NCBI GenBank assembly: GCA_937957815.1 | Contig: CALFXN010000446.1 | Location: 1 to 5,547, forward strand | Direction: 5' to 3' | DNA length: 5,547 bases | Source: an uncultured Synergistales bacterium | Lineage (GTDB): Bacteria; Synergistota; Synergistia; Synergistales; Aminobacteriaceae | Part shown: in pieces, positions 1 to 5,490 of the stretch | How the letters are laid out: each line of letters starts with the position of its first letter | Position numbering within the stretch: position 1 is the stretch's first letter | Program-made: the position numbers and the translations under genes | Notes under the pieces: model-generated | What the model was told of the DNA's origin: nothing | Databases searched by the model: none | The model's input: the letters and a program-made list of their open reading frames with translations, nothing else

Positions 1-453
1 GTGTTCGGAAAGAGCGACTTCCTCTCGGTGAGCACAATGACGATCGTCATCGCGACGATTCTCGGCATTCTCGGAGCGCTCACGCCGATGTCGAAGGTCC
101 CGGGCTCCTCGCAGGTCTCCGTGACGATGCTCTACCTCGTCATCTGCCTGATCGCCTCTCGCGCCTCGTTCAAGGAACTCGCGGACGCGCCCTACTACCT
201 CGCGGCGGGCTTCGTGATCCTCGGAATCCACATGGTGCTGATGTGCATCATCGCCAAGATCTTCAAGCTCGACCTCTTCACGTGCGCCGTCGCGAGCCTC
301 GCGAACATCGGCGCCGTGGCCTCCGCGCCCGTTTTGGCCGCGTCCTACAAGGAAACGCTCGTTCCGGTGGGCGTCCTGATGGCGCTGATGGGATACGTCG
401 TGGGAACCGCCGGAGGGCTGATGGTGGCGAAGATCCTCTCGATGATGGTGTAG
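1..453 (+). CDS. DUF819 family integral membrane protein, C-terminal part (partial at window start)
   Basis: This is the last 150 codons of a membrane protein that resembles the C-terminal half of the DUF819 (YjcL-like) family. Family members are usually about 380-400 residues, so some 230-250 N-terminal residues lie outside the window. The GTG at base 1 is therefore read as an internal valine, not a start. Hydrophobic segments lie at about residues 12-30, 41-56, 65-86, 94-115 and 122-146, which suggests five helices in the visible part. The stretch ANIGAVASAPVLAA (101-114) resembles the small-residue signature near the C terminus of this family. The stop TAG at 451-453 is 10 bp before the epimerase start, so the two are almost certainly co-transcribed. 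The family has no firmly established substrate. Uptake of a dipeptide or other epimerase substrate is inferred from this neighbour only. Family assignment is by recognition, without a search. Confidence 0.82.
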   Translation: MFGKSDFLSVSTMTIVIATILGILGALTPMSKVPGSSQVSVTMLYLVICLIASRASFKELADAPYYLAAGFVILGIHMVLMCIIAKIFKLDLFTCAVASLANIGAVASAPVLAASYKETLVPVGVLMALMGYVVGTAGGLMVAKILSMMV

Positions 454-463
454 GTGTGACGAT

Positions 464-1555
464 ATGAGGATTACGGACATCCGGCTGGGGAAACTCGCCA
501 TACCGCTCAAAAAGCCATTCAAGACCGCTCTCCGGGTGGCCAAAGAGGTGGTTACGAATATCGTTGTCGTCGAGACGGACGCCGCCCTCGCGGGGTACGG
601 CGAGGCGCCGCCGACGGCCGTCATCACGGGCGACACGGATGGCTCCATCGCGGGCGCGATCGGGGAGCGCATCCGGCCCCTGCTCGTCGGGCGCGACATG
701 GACGACTTCGACGACATCATGACGACGCTCGGGAATTCGCTCGTCCACAACGGATCGGCGAAGGCGGCCGTGGACATCGCGCTCTACGACCTTCGCGCGA
801 AGCAGTTCGGAATGCCGCTCTACCGGCTTCTCGGCGGCGACGGACGCGCCATTTCGACCGACTACACGATCAGCGTCAACGAACCCGACGAGATGGTGCG
901 CGACAGCATGGAGGCCGTCGCGGAGGGCTACGACGCGCTCAAGATCAAGGTCGGAACGGATCTCCGGAAGGACATGGAGCGCCTGACTGCGATCCGCGAC
1001 GCCGTGGGCGAGCGGATTCTGCTCCGGGCCGACGCGAATCAGGGGTGGACCGTGAAGGAGGCCGTCCGGGCCATCCGCTTCATGGAGGACAAGGGGCGCG
1101 GCATCGCACTCGTCGAACAGCCCGTGAAGGGGTACGACTTCGACGGGCTCAAGACCGTCACCGATTCGGTGGAGACGCTGATTCTGGCCGACGAGGCGGT
1201 TTTCTCCGCGCGCGACGCGATGACGATCCTGTCGATGCGCGCGGCGGACCTGATCAACATCAAGCTCATGAAGACGGGCGGCATCCACCAGGCGCTCAAG
1301 ATCTGCGCGATGGCCGAGACGGCCGGCGTGGAGTGCATGATCGGCGCGATGATGGAGAGCAAGGTTTCCGTCACGGCGGCGTGCCACCTCGCGTCCGCGA
1401 AGCGGATCTTCACGCGCTACGACATGGACCCGCCGATCCTGTGCAGCGCGGACCCCGTCACGGGGGGCGCGACGTACGAACGCTCCGCCATTTCGCTGCC
1501 CGACGCGCCGGGGCTCGGCATCACGGCGGTCGAGGGCGTCCGGTTCGTTTCCTAG
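464..1555 (+). CDS. Dipeptide epimerase, probably L-Ala-D/L-Glu epimerase (enolase superfamily)
   Basis: This 363-residue cytoplasmic enzyme belongs to the muconate-lactonizing subgroup of the enolase superfamily. It should interconvert L-Ala-D-Glu and L-Ala-L-Glu, a step in murein peptide breakdown. The N-terminal capping domain spans about residues 1-125, followed by the barrel. The acid/base lysines are K160 and K162 (the KIK motif) and K267. The Mg2+ ligands are D190 (RADAN), E218 (VEQP) and D243 (ADE). R24 in the FKTALR segment and the DMD motif (D320, D322) match residues that bind the substrate carboxylate and ammonium groups in the Bacillus Ala-Glu epimerase, each within one position of that enzyme's numbering as I recall it. 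ATG at 464 follows an AGGTG ribosome site (452-456) that overlaps the upstream stop, suggesting translational coupling. The exact dipeptide specificity is inferred; other acidic or hydrophobic dipeptides are possible. Confidence 0.93.
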   Translation: MRITDIRLGKLAIPLKKPFKTALRVAKEVVTNIVVVETDAALAGYGEAPPTAVITGDTDGSIAGAIGERIRPLLVGRDMDDFDDIMTTLGNSLVHNGSAKAAVDIALYDLRAKQFGMPLYRLLGGDGRAISTDYTISVNEPDEMVRDSMEAVAEGYDALKIKVGTDLRKDMERLTAIRDAVGERILLRADANQGWTVKEAVRAIRFMEDKGRGIALVEQPVKGYDFDGLKTVTDSVETLILADEAVFSARDAMTILSMRAADLINIKLMKTGGIHQALKICAMAETAGVECMIGAMMESKVSVTAACHLASAKRIFTRYDMDPPILCSADPVTGGATYERSAISLPDAPGLGITAVEGVRFVS

Positions 1556-1589
1556 GACATCTCCCGTCGGAGGATTTCGCGGAAACACG

Positions 1590-1626
1590 GAGGGGCGGCC
1601 TTTTCAGGCCGCCCCTCTCTTGTTTG
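1590..1626 (+). terminator. Rho-independent terminator after the epimerase, possibly shared by both convergent genes
   Basis: An 11-bp perfect GC-rich inverted repeat (GAGGGGCGGCC at 1590-1600, its complement at 1607-1617) encloses a 6-nt TTTTCA loop and is followed by TCTTGTTT. It starts 34 bp after the epimerase stop. On the other strand it begins 24 bp past the pepV-like stop, so it may act in both directions. The minus-strand tail (GTGTTTCC) is much weaker in T. Confidence 0.82.
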
Positions 1627-1641
1627 CGTCGTGAGGCGTCG

Positions 1642-3030
1642 CTACTTCGCCAGTTCGATCATGGCCTTCGCGGCCATCCGGACGGCGCCCATGAGGTCGT
1701 CCACGGACCAGCACTCGTCGGCCGCGTGGATCACGTAGTCCTGCCCCGGGTGGATCGGGCCGAAGGCCACGACGTTCGGCATCGTCTTGGCGTACGTTCC
1801 GCCGCCGATCGCGAGCGGTTCCGGGTCCGTGCCCGTCTCCTCGCTGTAGACGCGGCGCAGCGTCGTCACGAGCGCCGAATCCTTCGGGACGTGAAGAGGG
1901 TTCGCGTTGCTCGTTCCCGCGATGCGGACGCAGCTCGCGCCGAAGGCCGCTTCGATCGGGGTCATCACGTCGGCCATCTTCTTCGAGATCGGATAGCGGA
2001 TGTTGATCGTGAACGACGCTTTCTTCTCGTCGCCCGAAAGCATTCCGACGCACACGGTCAGCGGGCCGGACACATCGTCGGCCATCGCCGCCCCGAGGCT
2101 CTTTCCGTCGGTTTCATGCCCGATCAGGCGAACCGCGTCGGCGAAGAAGGCCCCCTGCCGGCCGGGCAGATTGAGGCCGGCGCAGAAGTCGAAGAGGCAC
2201 AGGATCGCGTTTACTCCTTTTTCGGGAGTGCTACCGTGCGCGGGAACGCCGGAAAACGCGAGCGTCACTCTGTTCCCCGCTTCAGCGATCGTGACAGAGC
2301 TTTTATCCGGTCCCTTCCACGCGCGCGCCGCGTCGAGGACGCGCTTGCGGCCTGGGGAGTCCGTCTCGATTTCGACGGTCGCGTGTTCCGCGACGACGTT
2401 TTTCGCGACGCCGCCGGACATCGACACGACCCGGACGGGCCCTTCCGGCGTGAACTGCGACTCGAGGTCCAGGCCGAGAACGCCCTTCTCCGCGAAGATC
2501 ACGGGATACTCCGCGTCGGGCGTGAACCCCGCGACGGGAAGATCCTGCCCCGACTCGACGTAGCGCTTCATGCACGCACTGCCGCGTTCCTCGTTCGTCC
2601 CGAAGATCACGCGAACCCGACGGGAGAGCTTCACGCCGCTCTGCCGGACCGCCTTCATCGCGAACAGCGCCCCGATCGTCGGCCCCTTGTCGTCGAGCAC
2701 TCCGCGGCCGTAGATCATGCCATCGTGAATCTCGCCGCCGTACGGCGGATAGGTCCATCCGTCGCCTTCGGGAACGACGTCGAGGTGTCCCAGGACCGCG
2801 ACCATTTCGCTGCCCTCTCCGATCTCGGCCCAACCGGCCATGTTGTCCACGCTGCCGGTCCGGAAACCCATGCGTTTCGCGAGATCCAGCGTCCAGTCGA
2901 GCGCCTTTTTCGGCCCGGAACCGAACGGCGCGCCAGGTTCCGGATCCCCCGCGACGCTCGAGATGCGAACGGAGGCGCACACGGCCTCGACGATTTCGTC
3001 CTTCAGCGCGGCGACGTAATTTTCGATCAT
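1642..3030 (-). CDS. pepV: PepV-type M20 family dipeptidase (Xaa-His dipeptidase / beta-Ala-Xaa dipeptidase like)
   Basis: This 462-residue cytoplasmic di-zinc peptidase matches Lactobacillus PepV in length (about 470) and in every active-site position. Zn ligands and bridging residues are H82 (GHLDVVPEGDGW), D114 (GRGVLDDKG), E148 (NEERGS), D172 (TPDAEYP) and H435 (HAADE). The catalytic D84 and E147 are present, as are N211, H265 (VPAHGS) and R345 (NIRYP), equivalents of the substrate or transition-state residues in the lid domain. Each sits 4-6 positions from the PepV numbering as I recall it. The lid domain occupies about residues 185-380. ATG at 3030 is chosen because AAGGAGG (3039-3045) lies 8 nt upstream; a TTG at 3063 would add 11 residues across that ribosome site. 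PepV enzymes cleave unblocked L-dipeptides of broad sequence, so the product of the convergent epimerase gene is a credible substrate. That link is inferred. Confidence 0.93.
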   Translation of the reverse strand: MIENYVAALKDEIVEAVCASVRISSVAGDPEPGAPFGSGPKKALDWTLDLAKRMGFRTGSVDNMAGWAEIGEGSEMVAVLGHLDVVPEGDGWTYPPYGGEIHDGMIYGRGVLDDKGPTIGALFAMKAVRQSGVKLSRRVRVIFGTNEERGSACMKRYVESGQDLPVAGFTPDAEYPVIFAEKGVLGLDLESQFTPEGPVRVVSMSGGVAKNVVAEHATVEIETDSPGRKRVLDAARAWKGPDKSSVTIAEAGNRVTLAFSGVPAHGSTPEKGVNAILCLFDFCAGLNLPGRQGAFFADAVRLIGHETDGKSLGAAMADDVSGPLTVCVGMLSGDEKKASFTINIRYPISKKMADVMTPIEAAFGASCVRIAGTSNANPLHVPKDSALVTTLRRVYSEETGTDPEPLAIGGGTYAKTMPNVVAFGPIHPGQDYVIHAADECWSVDDLMGAVRMAAKAMIELAK

Positions 3031-3038
3031 GGTTCGTT

Positions 3039-3045
3039 CCTCCTT
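3039..3045 (-). promoter_or_regulatory. Ribosome binding site fixing the pepV start
   Basis: AAGGAGG on the minus strand is a full match to the anti-SD core, 8 nt before ATG at 3030. It rules out the upstream TTG at 3063 as start, because the site would then be inside the coding region. Confidence 0.85.
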
Positions 3046-3067
3046 CGGAAAAATCGCATACAACGAT

Positions 3068-3076
3068 ATTATGCCA
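3068..3076 (-). promoter_or_regulatory. Candidate extended -10 promoter for pepV
   Basis: On the minus strand TGG precedes CATAAT (-10 hexamer, 5 of 6 to consensus), an extended -10 arrangement. Transcription would start near 3060, giving a leader of about 30 nt to ATG at 3030 with the SD inside it. No good -35 is seen; the best hexamer near the right spacing, CGGACG, matches at 3 of 6. A run of seven G lies in the would-be spacer. Confidence 0.45.
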
Positions 3077-3079
3077 CAT

Positions 3080-3086
3080 CCCCCCC
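3080..3086. repeat. Seven-base C/G homopolymer between divergent genes
   Basis: Seven consecutive C (plus strand) lie between the candidate pepV -10 (3068-3073, minus strand) and a candidate rightward -10 at 3105-3110. The run lies within the -35/-10 spacer of the leftward promoter and near the -35 position of the rightward one. Slippage there could alter promoter spacing, but seven bases is short for phase variation. Confidence 0.5.
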
Positions 3087-3104
3087 GCCTCGTCCGAGAG
3101 GATG

Positions 3105-3110
3105 TATACT
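3105..3110 (+). promoter_or_regulatory. Weak candidate -10 for the threonine aldolase gene
   Basis: TATACT (5 of 6 to consensus) would start transcription near 3117, giving a leader of about 70 nt. The -35 region is C-rich and does not match consensus. An alternative -10, TATTAT at 3067-3072, overlaps the pepV -10 on the other strand and has a 3-of-6 -35 (TTCGGA, 3044-3049). Either could be correct. Confidence 0.28.
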
Positions 3111-3126
3111 TGCGCCGGAGAAAGAA

Positions 3127-3150
3127 CCGCGGGAGATTCCGAATCCGCGG
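3127..3150. repeat. Imperfect inverted repeat in the threonine aldolase leader
   Basis: CCGCG (3127-3131) and GATTC (3135-3139) are complementary to GAATC (3141-3145) and CGCGG (3146-3150), with a 3-base GGA bulge at 3132-3134 and a single central C. It lies between the candidate -10 and the SD, so it could be a protein-binding site or a leader hairpin. A one-base loop cannot form in RNA without opening the innermost pairs. Function is not shown by the sequence. Confidence 0.45.
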
Positions 3151-3171
3151 GACGAGACACCGACGTATCGC

Positions 3172-3179
3172 AGGGAGGG
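3172..3179 (+). promoter_or_regulatory. Ribosome binding site fixing the threonine aldolase start
   Basis: AGGGAGGG, with a GGAGG core at 3174-3178, sits 8 nt before ATG at 3188. The reading frame stays open back to an ATG at 3029, but that start lies inside the divergent pepV start region and its extra residues do not look like the family N terminus. Confidence 0.8.
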
Positions 3180-3187
3180 TCTATCCG

Positions 3188-4231
3188 ATGTACGCATACC
3201 GTTTCTTCAACGACTACTCGGAGGGAGCGCACCCGAGAATTCTGGAACTTCTCGCCGGAACGAATCTCGATCAGGAGGACGGATACGGCAACGATTCGCT
3301 GTGCATCCGCGCGGCGGATATGATCCGAAAGCGGGCGGACGCCTCCGACGCGGCCGTCCATTTCGTCTCCGGCGGCACGCAGGCGAACCTGCTCTGCCTG
3401 AACTCCATGCTCCGGTCCTTCGACTCGGTCGTGGCCGTCGAGTCCGGCCACATCAACGTCCACGAAACCGGCGCCATCGAGGCCACGGGACACAAGGTCC
3501 ACGCGCTCCCCTCCCTGGACGGCAGGATCGCTCCAGACCAGATCCGAGCGCTCGTCGACGCGCATACGGACGAACACATGGTCCGCCCGCGGGTCGTCTT
3601 CATCTCGAACTCGACCGAAGTCGGAACGATCTACCGGAGGACCGACCTCGAAGCGATCTCGGCGGTCTGCCGCGAAAAGGGGCTCTGTCTCTACCTCGAC
3701 GGCGCGAGGCTCGGCTCGGCGCTCGCCTGCGAAGAATCCGACGTGACGCTCGCGGACATCGCGCGCCTCGTCGACATGTTCTATATCGGCGGCACCAAGA
3801 ACGGCGCCCTCCTCGGCGAGGCGATCGTAATCACGCGGCCCGAACTGCGGGAAAATTTCCGGTTCCACATGAAACAGCGCGGCGCGCTTCTCGCGAAGGG
3901 ACGCCTGATCGGGGCGCAATTCGCGGCGCTCTTCGAGGACTCCCTCTATTTCGACCTCGCGCGGCACGCCAACGCGATGGCGGCCGAGCTCGCCGGCGGA
4001 ATCGCCGCACTCGGTTTTCCGTTCCTCACGCAGTCCCCGACGAACCAGATCTTCCCGATCCTCCCGGACGCGATGATCGCCGACCTGCAGAAGACGTATG
4101 GCTTCTACGTGTGGTCGCGGACCGACGAAGCGCACTCTTCGATCCGGCTCGTGACGTCCTGGGCGACGAAGCCCGAAAAGGTCGGGATGTTCCTCGGGGA
4201 CCTGAAGCGTCTCGCCGGACGCCGGAACTGA
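3188..4231 (+). CDS. Threonine aldolase family PLP-dependent enzyme (low-specificity L-threonine aldolase like)
   Basis: This 347-residue fold-type I PLP enzyme has the length of bacterial low-specificity threonine aldolases, which split L-threonine or L-allo-threonine into glycine and acetaldehyde. The N terminus FFNDYSEGAHP fits the family's opening. SGGTQAN (61-67) is the phosphate-binding loop. H88 in ESGHIN is the probable PLP-stacking histidine. D171 and R174 (LDGARLG) contact the cofactor ring. K204 in GGTKNGA is the Schiff-base lysine. R320 near the C terminus (SSIRLVTSW) is the probable substrate-carboxylate arginine. No key residue is missing. The gene diverges from pepV and converges on the methyltransferase gene, so it is probably a single-gene transcript. 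Stereochemical preference and true substrate cannot be read from the sequence. A related beta-eliminating lyase or another beta-hydroxy-amino-acid aldolase activity remains possible. Confidence 0.9.
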   Translation: MYAYRFFNDYSEGAHPRILELLAGTNLDQEDGYGNDSLCIRAADMIRKRADASDAAVHFVSGGTQANLLCLNSMLRSFDSVVAVESGHINVHETGAIEATGHKVHALPSLDGRIAPDQIRALVDAHTDEHMVRPRVVFISNSTEVGTIYRRTDLEAISAVCREKGLCLYLDGARLGSALACEESDVTLADIARLVDMFYIGGTKNGALLGEAIVITRPELRENFRFHMKQRGALLAKGRLIGAQFAALFEDSLYFDLARHANAMAAELAGGIAALGFPFLTQSPTNQIFPILPDAMIADLQKTYGFYVWSRTDEAHSSIRLVTSWATKPEKVGMFLGDLKRLAGRRN

Positions 4232-4236
4232 GAATC

Positions 4237-4289
4237 CGGAACGCATGTTCCGCGGCGATCGCGGCGGAAGGGGCTCACGCTCCCTTCCG
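4237..4289. other. Cluster of small hairpins between convergent genes
   Basis: CGGAAC (4237-4242) pairs with GTTCCG (4247-4252) around a 4-nt loop, starting 6 bp after the aldolase stop. A second 8-bp stem, CGGAAGGG (4265-4272) with CCCTTCCG (4282-4289), spans the methyltransferase stop codon. Neither has a T-tract on either strand, so they are not convincing intrinsic terminators. They may slow or stabilise 3' ends, but this is uncertain. Confidence 0.3.
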
Positions 4290-4952
4290 GATCACGAGGA
4301 ACACGCTCGAGTCGTCGACCTCCTCGATTCTGTACGGATATCCGCTCGCGCGTCCGAGTGATTCGAGGTCGCCGGGAGAGAAGGTCCGCGCGACGAAGCC
4401 GTCACGGCAGACGATGAGCCCGTCGCGCGTCTTCTCATCGTCGATCGCGCCGAGGAGTCCCTTGTCGGCCTGTTCGCGGAACCAGGCCAGCCGATGCTCC
4501 CAGAACTTCGGGCTGTAGCTGCTGCAATAGAGCGTTCCGCCCGGAACGAGGGACTTCACGCAGCGCGCGACCGTGTCGGCCGCGTCGCCCTTCATCGCCG
4601 ACAGGGCGTTCTGGAGGCAGAGGACGACGTCGAACTCCGCGTCGAACGCGATCGCGTGGGCGTCCATCGTCTCGATGCGGCAGTTCGTCGCGTCCGCGAG
4701 ATACTCCCGCCCGAACGCGACGGAGTCCTCCGAGATATCGATCCCCGTAATCGATGCCGCGAAGGGGGCGAGTTTCTTCATGATCCGCCCGTACCCCGCC
4801 CCGAGTTCGAGGACTCGTTCGTCGCCGCGCAGGCTGCGGCGCACGAAGTCGATTTCCGCGTCGAGGTATCGCTTCACCCGTTCGATCCGCGTCTCGTACA
4901 CGCGGTACAGGTTCGAGGCGTTCAGCTTCTGCGCGTAATAGTTGTCCGTCAT
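4275..4952 (-). CDS. Class I SAM-dependent methyltransferase, substrate unknown
   Basis: This 225-residue soluble Rossmann-fold methyltransferase has the standard motif order. Motif I, VLELGAGYGRIM (47-58), binds SAM. D72 in ITGIDIS ends strand 2 and should contact the ribose. D97 in TMDAHAI is the adenine-side acid. FDVVLCLQNALS (107-118) is motif IV, and LVPGGTLYCSSYS (135-147) follows. The first 45 residues (NYYAQKLNASNLYRVYETRIERVKRYL) form a charged helical cap typical of methyltransferase type 11/25 proteins acting on small molecules. The C-terminal part (about 150-225) probably forms the substrate lid. ATG at 4952 follows GGAGGG (4961-4966) with 8 nt spacing. The gene stands downstream of a small basic ORF on the same strand, 161 bp away, and has its own candidate promoter and an 18-bp palindrome in the leader. 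Neither neighbour suggests a substrate. Confidence 0.9.
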   Translation of the reverse strand: MTDNYYAQKLNASNLYRVYETRIERVKRYLDAEIDFVRRSLRGDERVLELGAGYGRIMKKLAPFAASITGIDISEDSVAFGREYLADATNCRIETMDAHAIAFDAEFDVVLCLQNALSAMKGDAADTVARCVKSLVPGGTLYCSSYSPKFWEHRLAWFREQADKGLLGAIDDEKTRDGLIVCRDGFVARTFSPGDLESLGRASGYPYRIEEVDDSSVFLVIRKGA

Positions 4953-4982
4953 GCTTCTCTCCCTCCGTGTCGCTCCCGCGCG

Positions 4983-5000
4983 TTTCGTTCCGGAACGAAA
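4983..5000. promoter_or_regulatory. 18-bp perfect palindrome in the methyltransferase leader, possible operator
   Basis: Half-site TTTCGTTCC (4983-4991) is followed directly by its exact complement GGAACGAAA (4992-5000). There is no central loop, which favours a dimeric protein site on DNA over an RNA hairpin. It lies 30 bp upstream of the methyltransferase ATG and about 45-60 bp after the probable transcription start, where bound repressor would block elongation. The regulator is not identified, and no regulator gene is visible in the window. Confidence 0.55.
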
Positions 5001-5050
5001 TAATCCGTTTCACGCATCGGGAGAAATTTCGAATCCTCGTCCAGAGTTCC

Positions 5051-5078
5051 ATCATACGCATCTCGTTTTTCGGGTCAT
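5051..5078 (-). promoter_or_regulatory. Candidate promoter of the methyltransferase gene
   Basis: On the minus strand ATGACC (5073-5078, 4 of 6 to the -35 consensus) and TATGAT (5051-5056, 5 of 6 to the -10 consensus) are 16 bp apart. Transcription would start near 5044 and give a leader of about 90 nt that includes the 18-bp palindrome. The region is visibly richer in A and T than the coding sequence around it. Confidence 0.42.
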
Positions 5079-5082
5079 GTCC

Positions 5083-5109
5083 GCGCGGAGCACCCGAAGG
5101 AGTGCGCGC
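5083..5109. repeat. GC hairpin just past the small ORF, terminator-like without a T-tract
   Basis: On the plus strand GCGC (5083-5086), a GGA bulge, then GCACCC (5090-5095) pair with GAGTGC (5100-5105) and GCGC (5106-5109) around a GAAG tetraloop, including one G-T pair. On the minus strand it follows the small ORF stop by 4 bp and precedes the methyltransferase -35. No T-tract follows it, so termination is only possible, not shown. Confidence 0.4.
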
Positions 5110-5113
5110 AACG

Positions 5114-5329
5114 TCAGGCGCCCGTGTTCTTACGGAACCGCCTCCCGGCCGCGAGGAGCGGAAGCGGCAGCGCCGTCCTCCCGGAGCGGCCTTCCTCGAG
5201 CTTCGCCCGCGCGGCGTCGGCGGATGCGAAGTCGATGGGGCCGGGGCGATATCCGTTCGATCCGGCCGCCTGCCGTCGCGCCGGAGCGTTCAGGAAGCGC
5301 AGAATTCCGGCCGGAGCCGTCTTTCGCAT
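5114..5329 (-). CDS. Small basic hypothetical protein (71 residues)
   Basis: I do not recognise this protein. It is rich in arginine and alanine, with about 14 Arg/Lys against 4 Asp/Glu, and has no signal peptide or membrane helix. It begins MRKTAPAGILRF, has a central acidic-polar patch around IDFASADAARAKLEE, and ends in a basic tail, RRFRKNTGA. Support for a real gene is threefold: GGAGGG (5336-5341) lies 6 nt before ATG at 5329, an extended -10-like site (5380-5388) lies about 50 bp further up, and third codon positions are mostly G or C as in the neighbouring genes. An ATG at 5335 abuts the SD and is a poorer start. It could be a nucleic-acid-binding or ribosome-associated small protein, but nothing proves this. 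An overlapping 94-codon frame on the same strand (5130-5414) is less well supported because it has no SD and spans the promoter. Confidence 0.5.
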   Translation of the reverse strand: MRKTAPAGILRFLNAPARRQAAGSNGYRPGPIDFASADAARAKLEEGRSGRTALPLPLLAAGRRFRKNTGA

Positions 5330-5335
5330 GGTCAT

Positions 5336-5341
5336 CCCTCC
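5336..5341 (-). promoter_or_regulatory. Ribosome binding site of the small basic ORF
   Basis: GGAGGG on the minus strand is 6 nt from ATG at 5329 and 0 nt from ATG at 5335, so it selects the inner start. Confidence 0.55.
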
Positions 5342-5379
5342 AGAAAGGCGCGAATTTTGCCCATAACGCGCCTGGTGCT

Positions 5380-5388
5380 ATTGTATCA
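5380..5388 (-). promoter_or_regulatory. Candidate extended -10 promoter for the small basic ORF
   Basis: TGA followed by TACAAT (5 of 6 to the -10 consensus) on the minus strand would start transcription near 5373, giving a leader of about 44 nt. No -35 match is seen. The arrangement resembles the TGG-CATAAT site proposed before pepV. Confidence 0.42.
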
Positions 5389-5413
5389 GGAGCGCCGGCA
5401 TTCCCGCGTCTCA

Positions 5414-5445
5414 TTGCCGGGACGACGCGAAAACGGTCGCGGCAA
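5414..5445. repeat. Bulged inverted repeat between two minus-strand genes
   Basis: TTGCCG (5414-5419), a GGA bulge, then CGAC (5423-5426) pair with GTCG (5436-5439) and CGGCAA (5440-5445). The TGCCGG part (5415-5420) can instead pair with CCGGCA at 5395-5400. It lies between the stop of the partial upstream gene and the small ORF promoter. It could be a terminator stem for the upstream gene, though no T-tract follows on the minus strand. Confidence 0.35.
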
Positions 5446-5490
5446 CGGGATACAATCGGGCTCGATGGACGCCGCTTCCGCCTCCGAACG

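Noticed and set aside
1..3. GTG at base 1 as a true start codon for the DUF819 protein.
   Set aside because: The visible 150 residues correspond only to the C-terminal portion of a family about 400 residues long, so this codon is most likely internal.
278..1588. A 436-codon minus-strand frame antisense to the epimerase.
   Set aside because: It is an antisense shadow. The opposite strand encodes a complete enolase-superfamily enzyme with all metal ligands, and the antisense product is low-complexity and Arg/Asp/His-rich.
3031..3063. Upstream TTG start adding 11 residues to the pepV-like protein.
   Set aside because: The added codons cover the AAGGAGG ribosome site that is ideally spaced for ATG at 3030, and they do not fit the family N terminus.
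3029..3187. Upstream ATG at 3029 adding 53 residues to the threonine aldolase.
   Set aside because: The extension overlaps the divergent pepV start and promoter and is Arg-rich. The ATG at 3188 has a strong SD and a family-typical N terminus.
2303..4246. A 647-codon minus-strand frame overlapping pepV and antisense to the aldolase.
   Set aside because: It is out of frame with pepV and crosses its start, promoter and the divergent region. It has no recognisable motif.
1045..4518. A 1157-codon open frame on the plus strand crossing the epimerase, pepV and aldolase genes.
   Set aside because: It is a stop-free shadow caused by high GC. It runs across three genes with diagnostic catalytic motifs in other frames, and its translation is Arg/Gly/Asp/His-rich without domain structure.
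4494..5003. Plus-strand frames of 169 and 121 codons opposite the methyltransferase.
   Set aside because: They are antisense to a complete methyltransferase with all SAM-binding motifs and have no SD or recognisable domain.
5012..5062. Direct repeats ACGCATC at 5012-5018 and 5056-5062, 44 bp apart.
   Set aside because: Seven bases in two copies is expected by chance, and one copy overlaps the candidate -10 edge without other support for a binding-site array.
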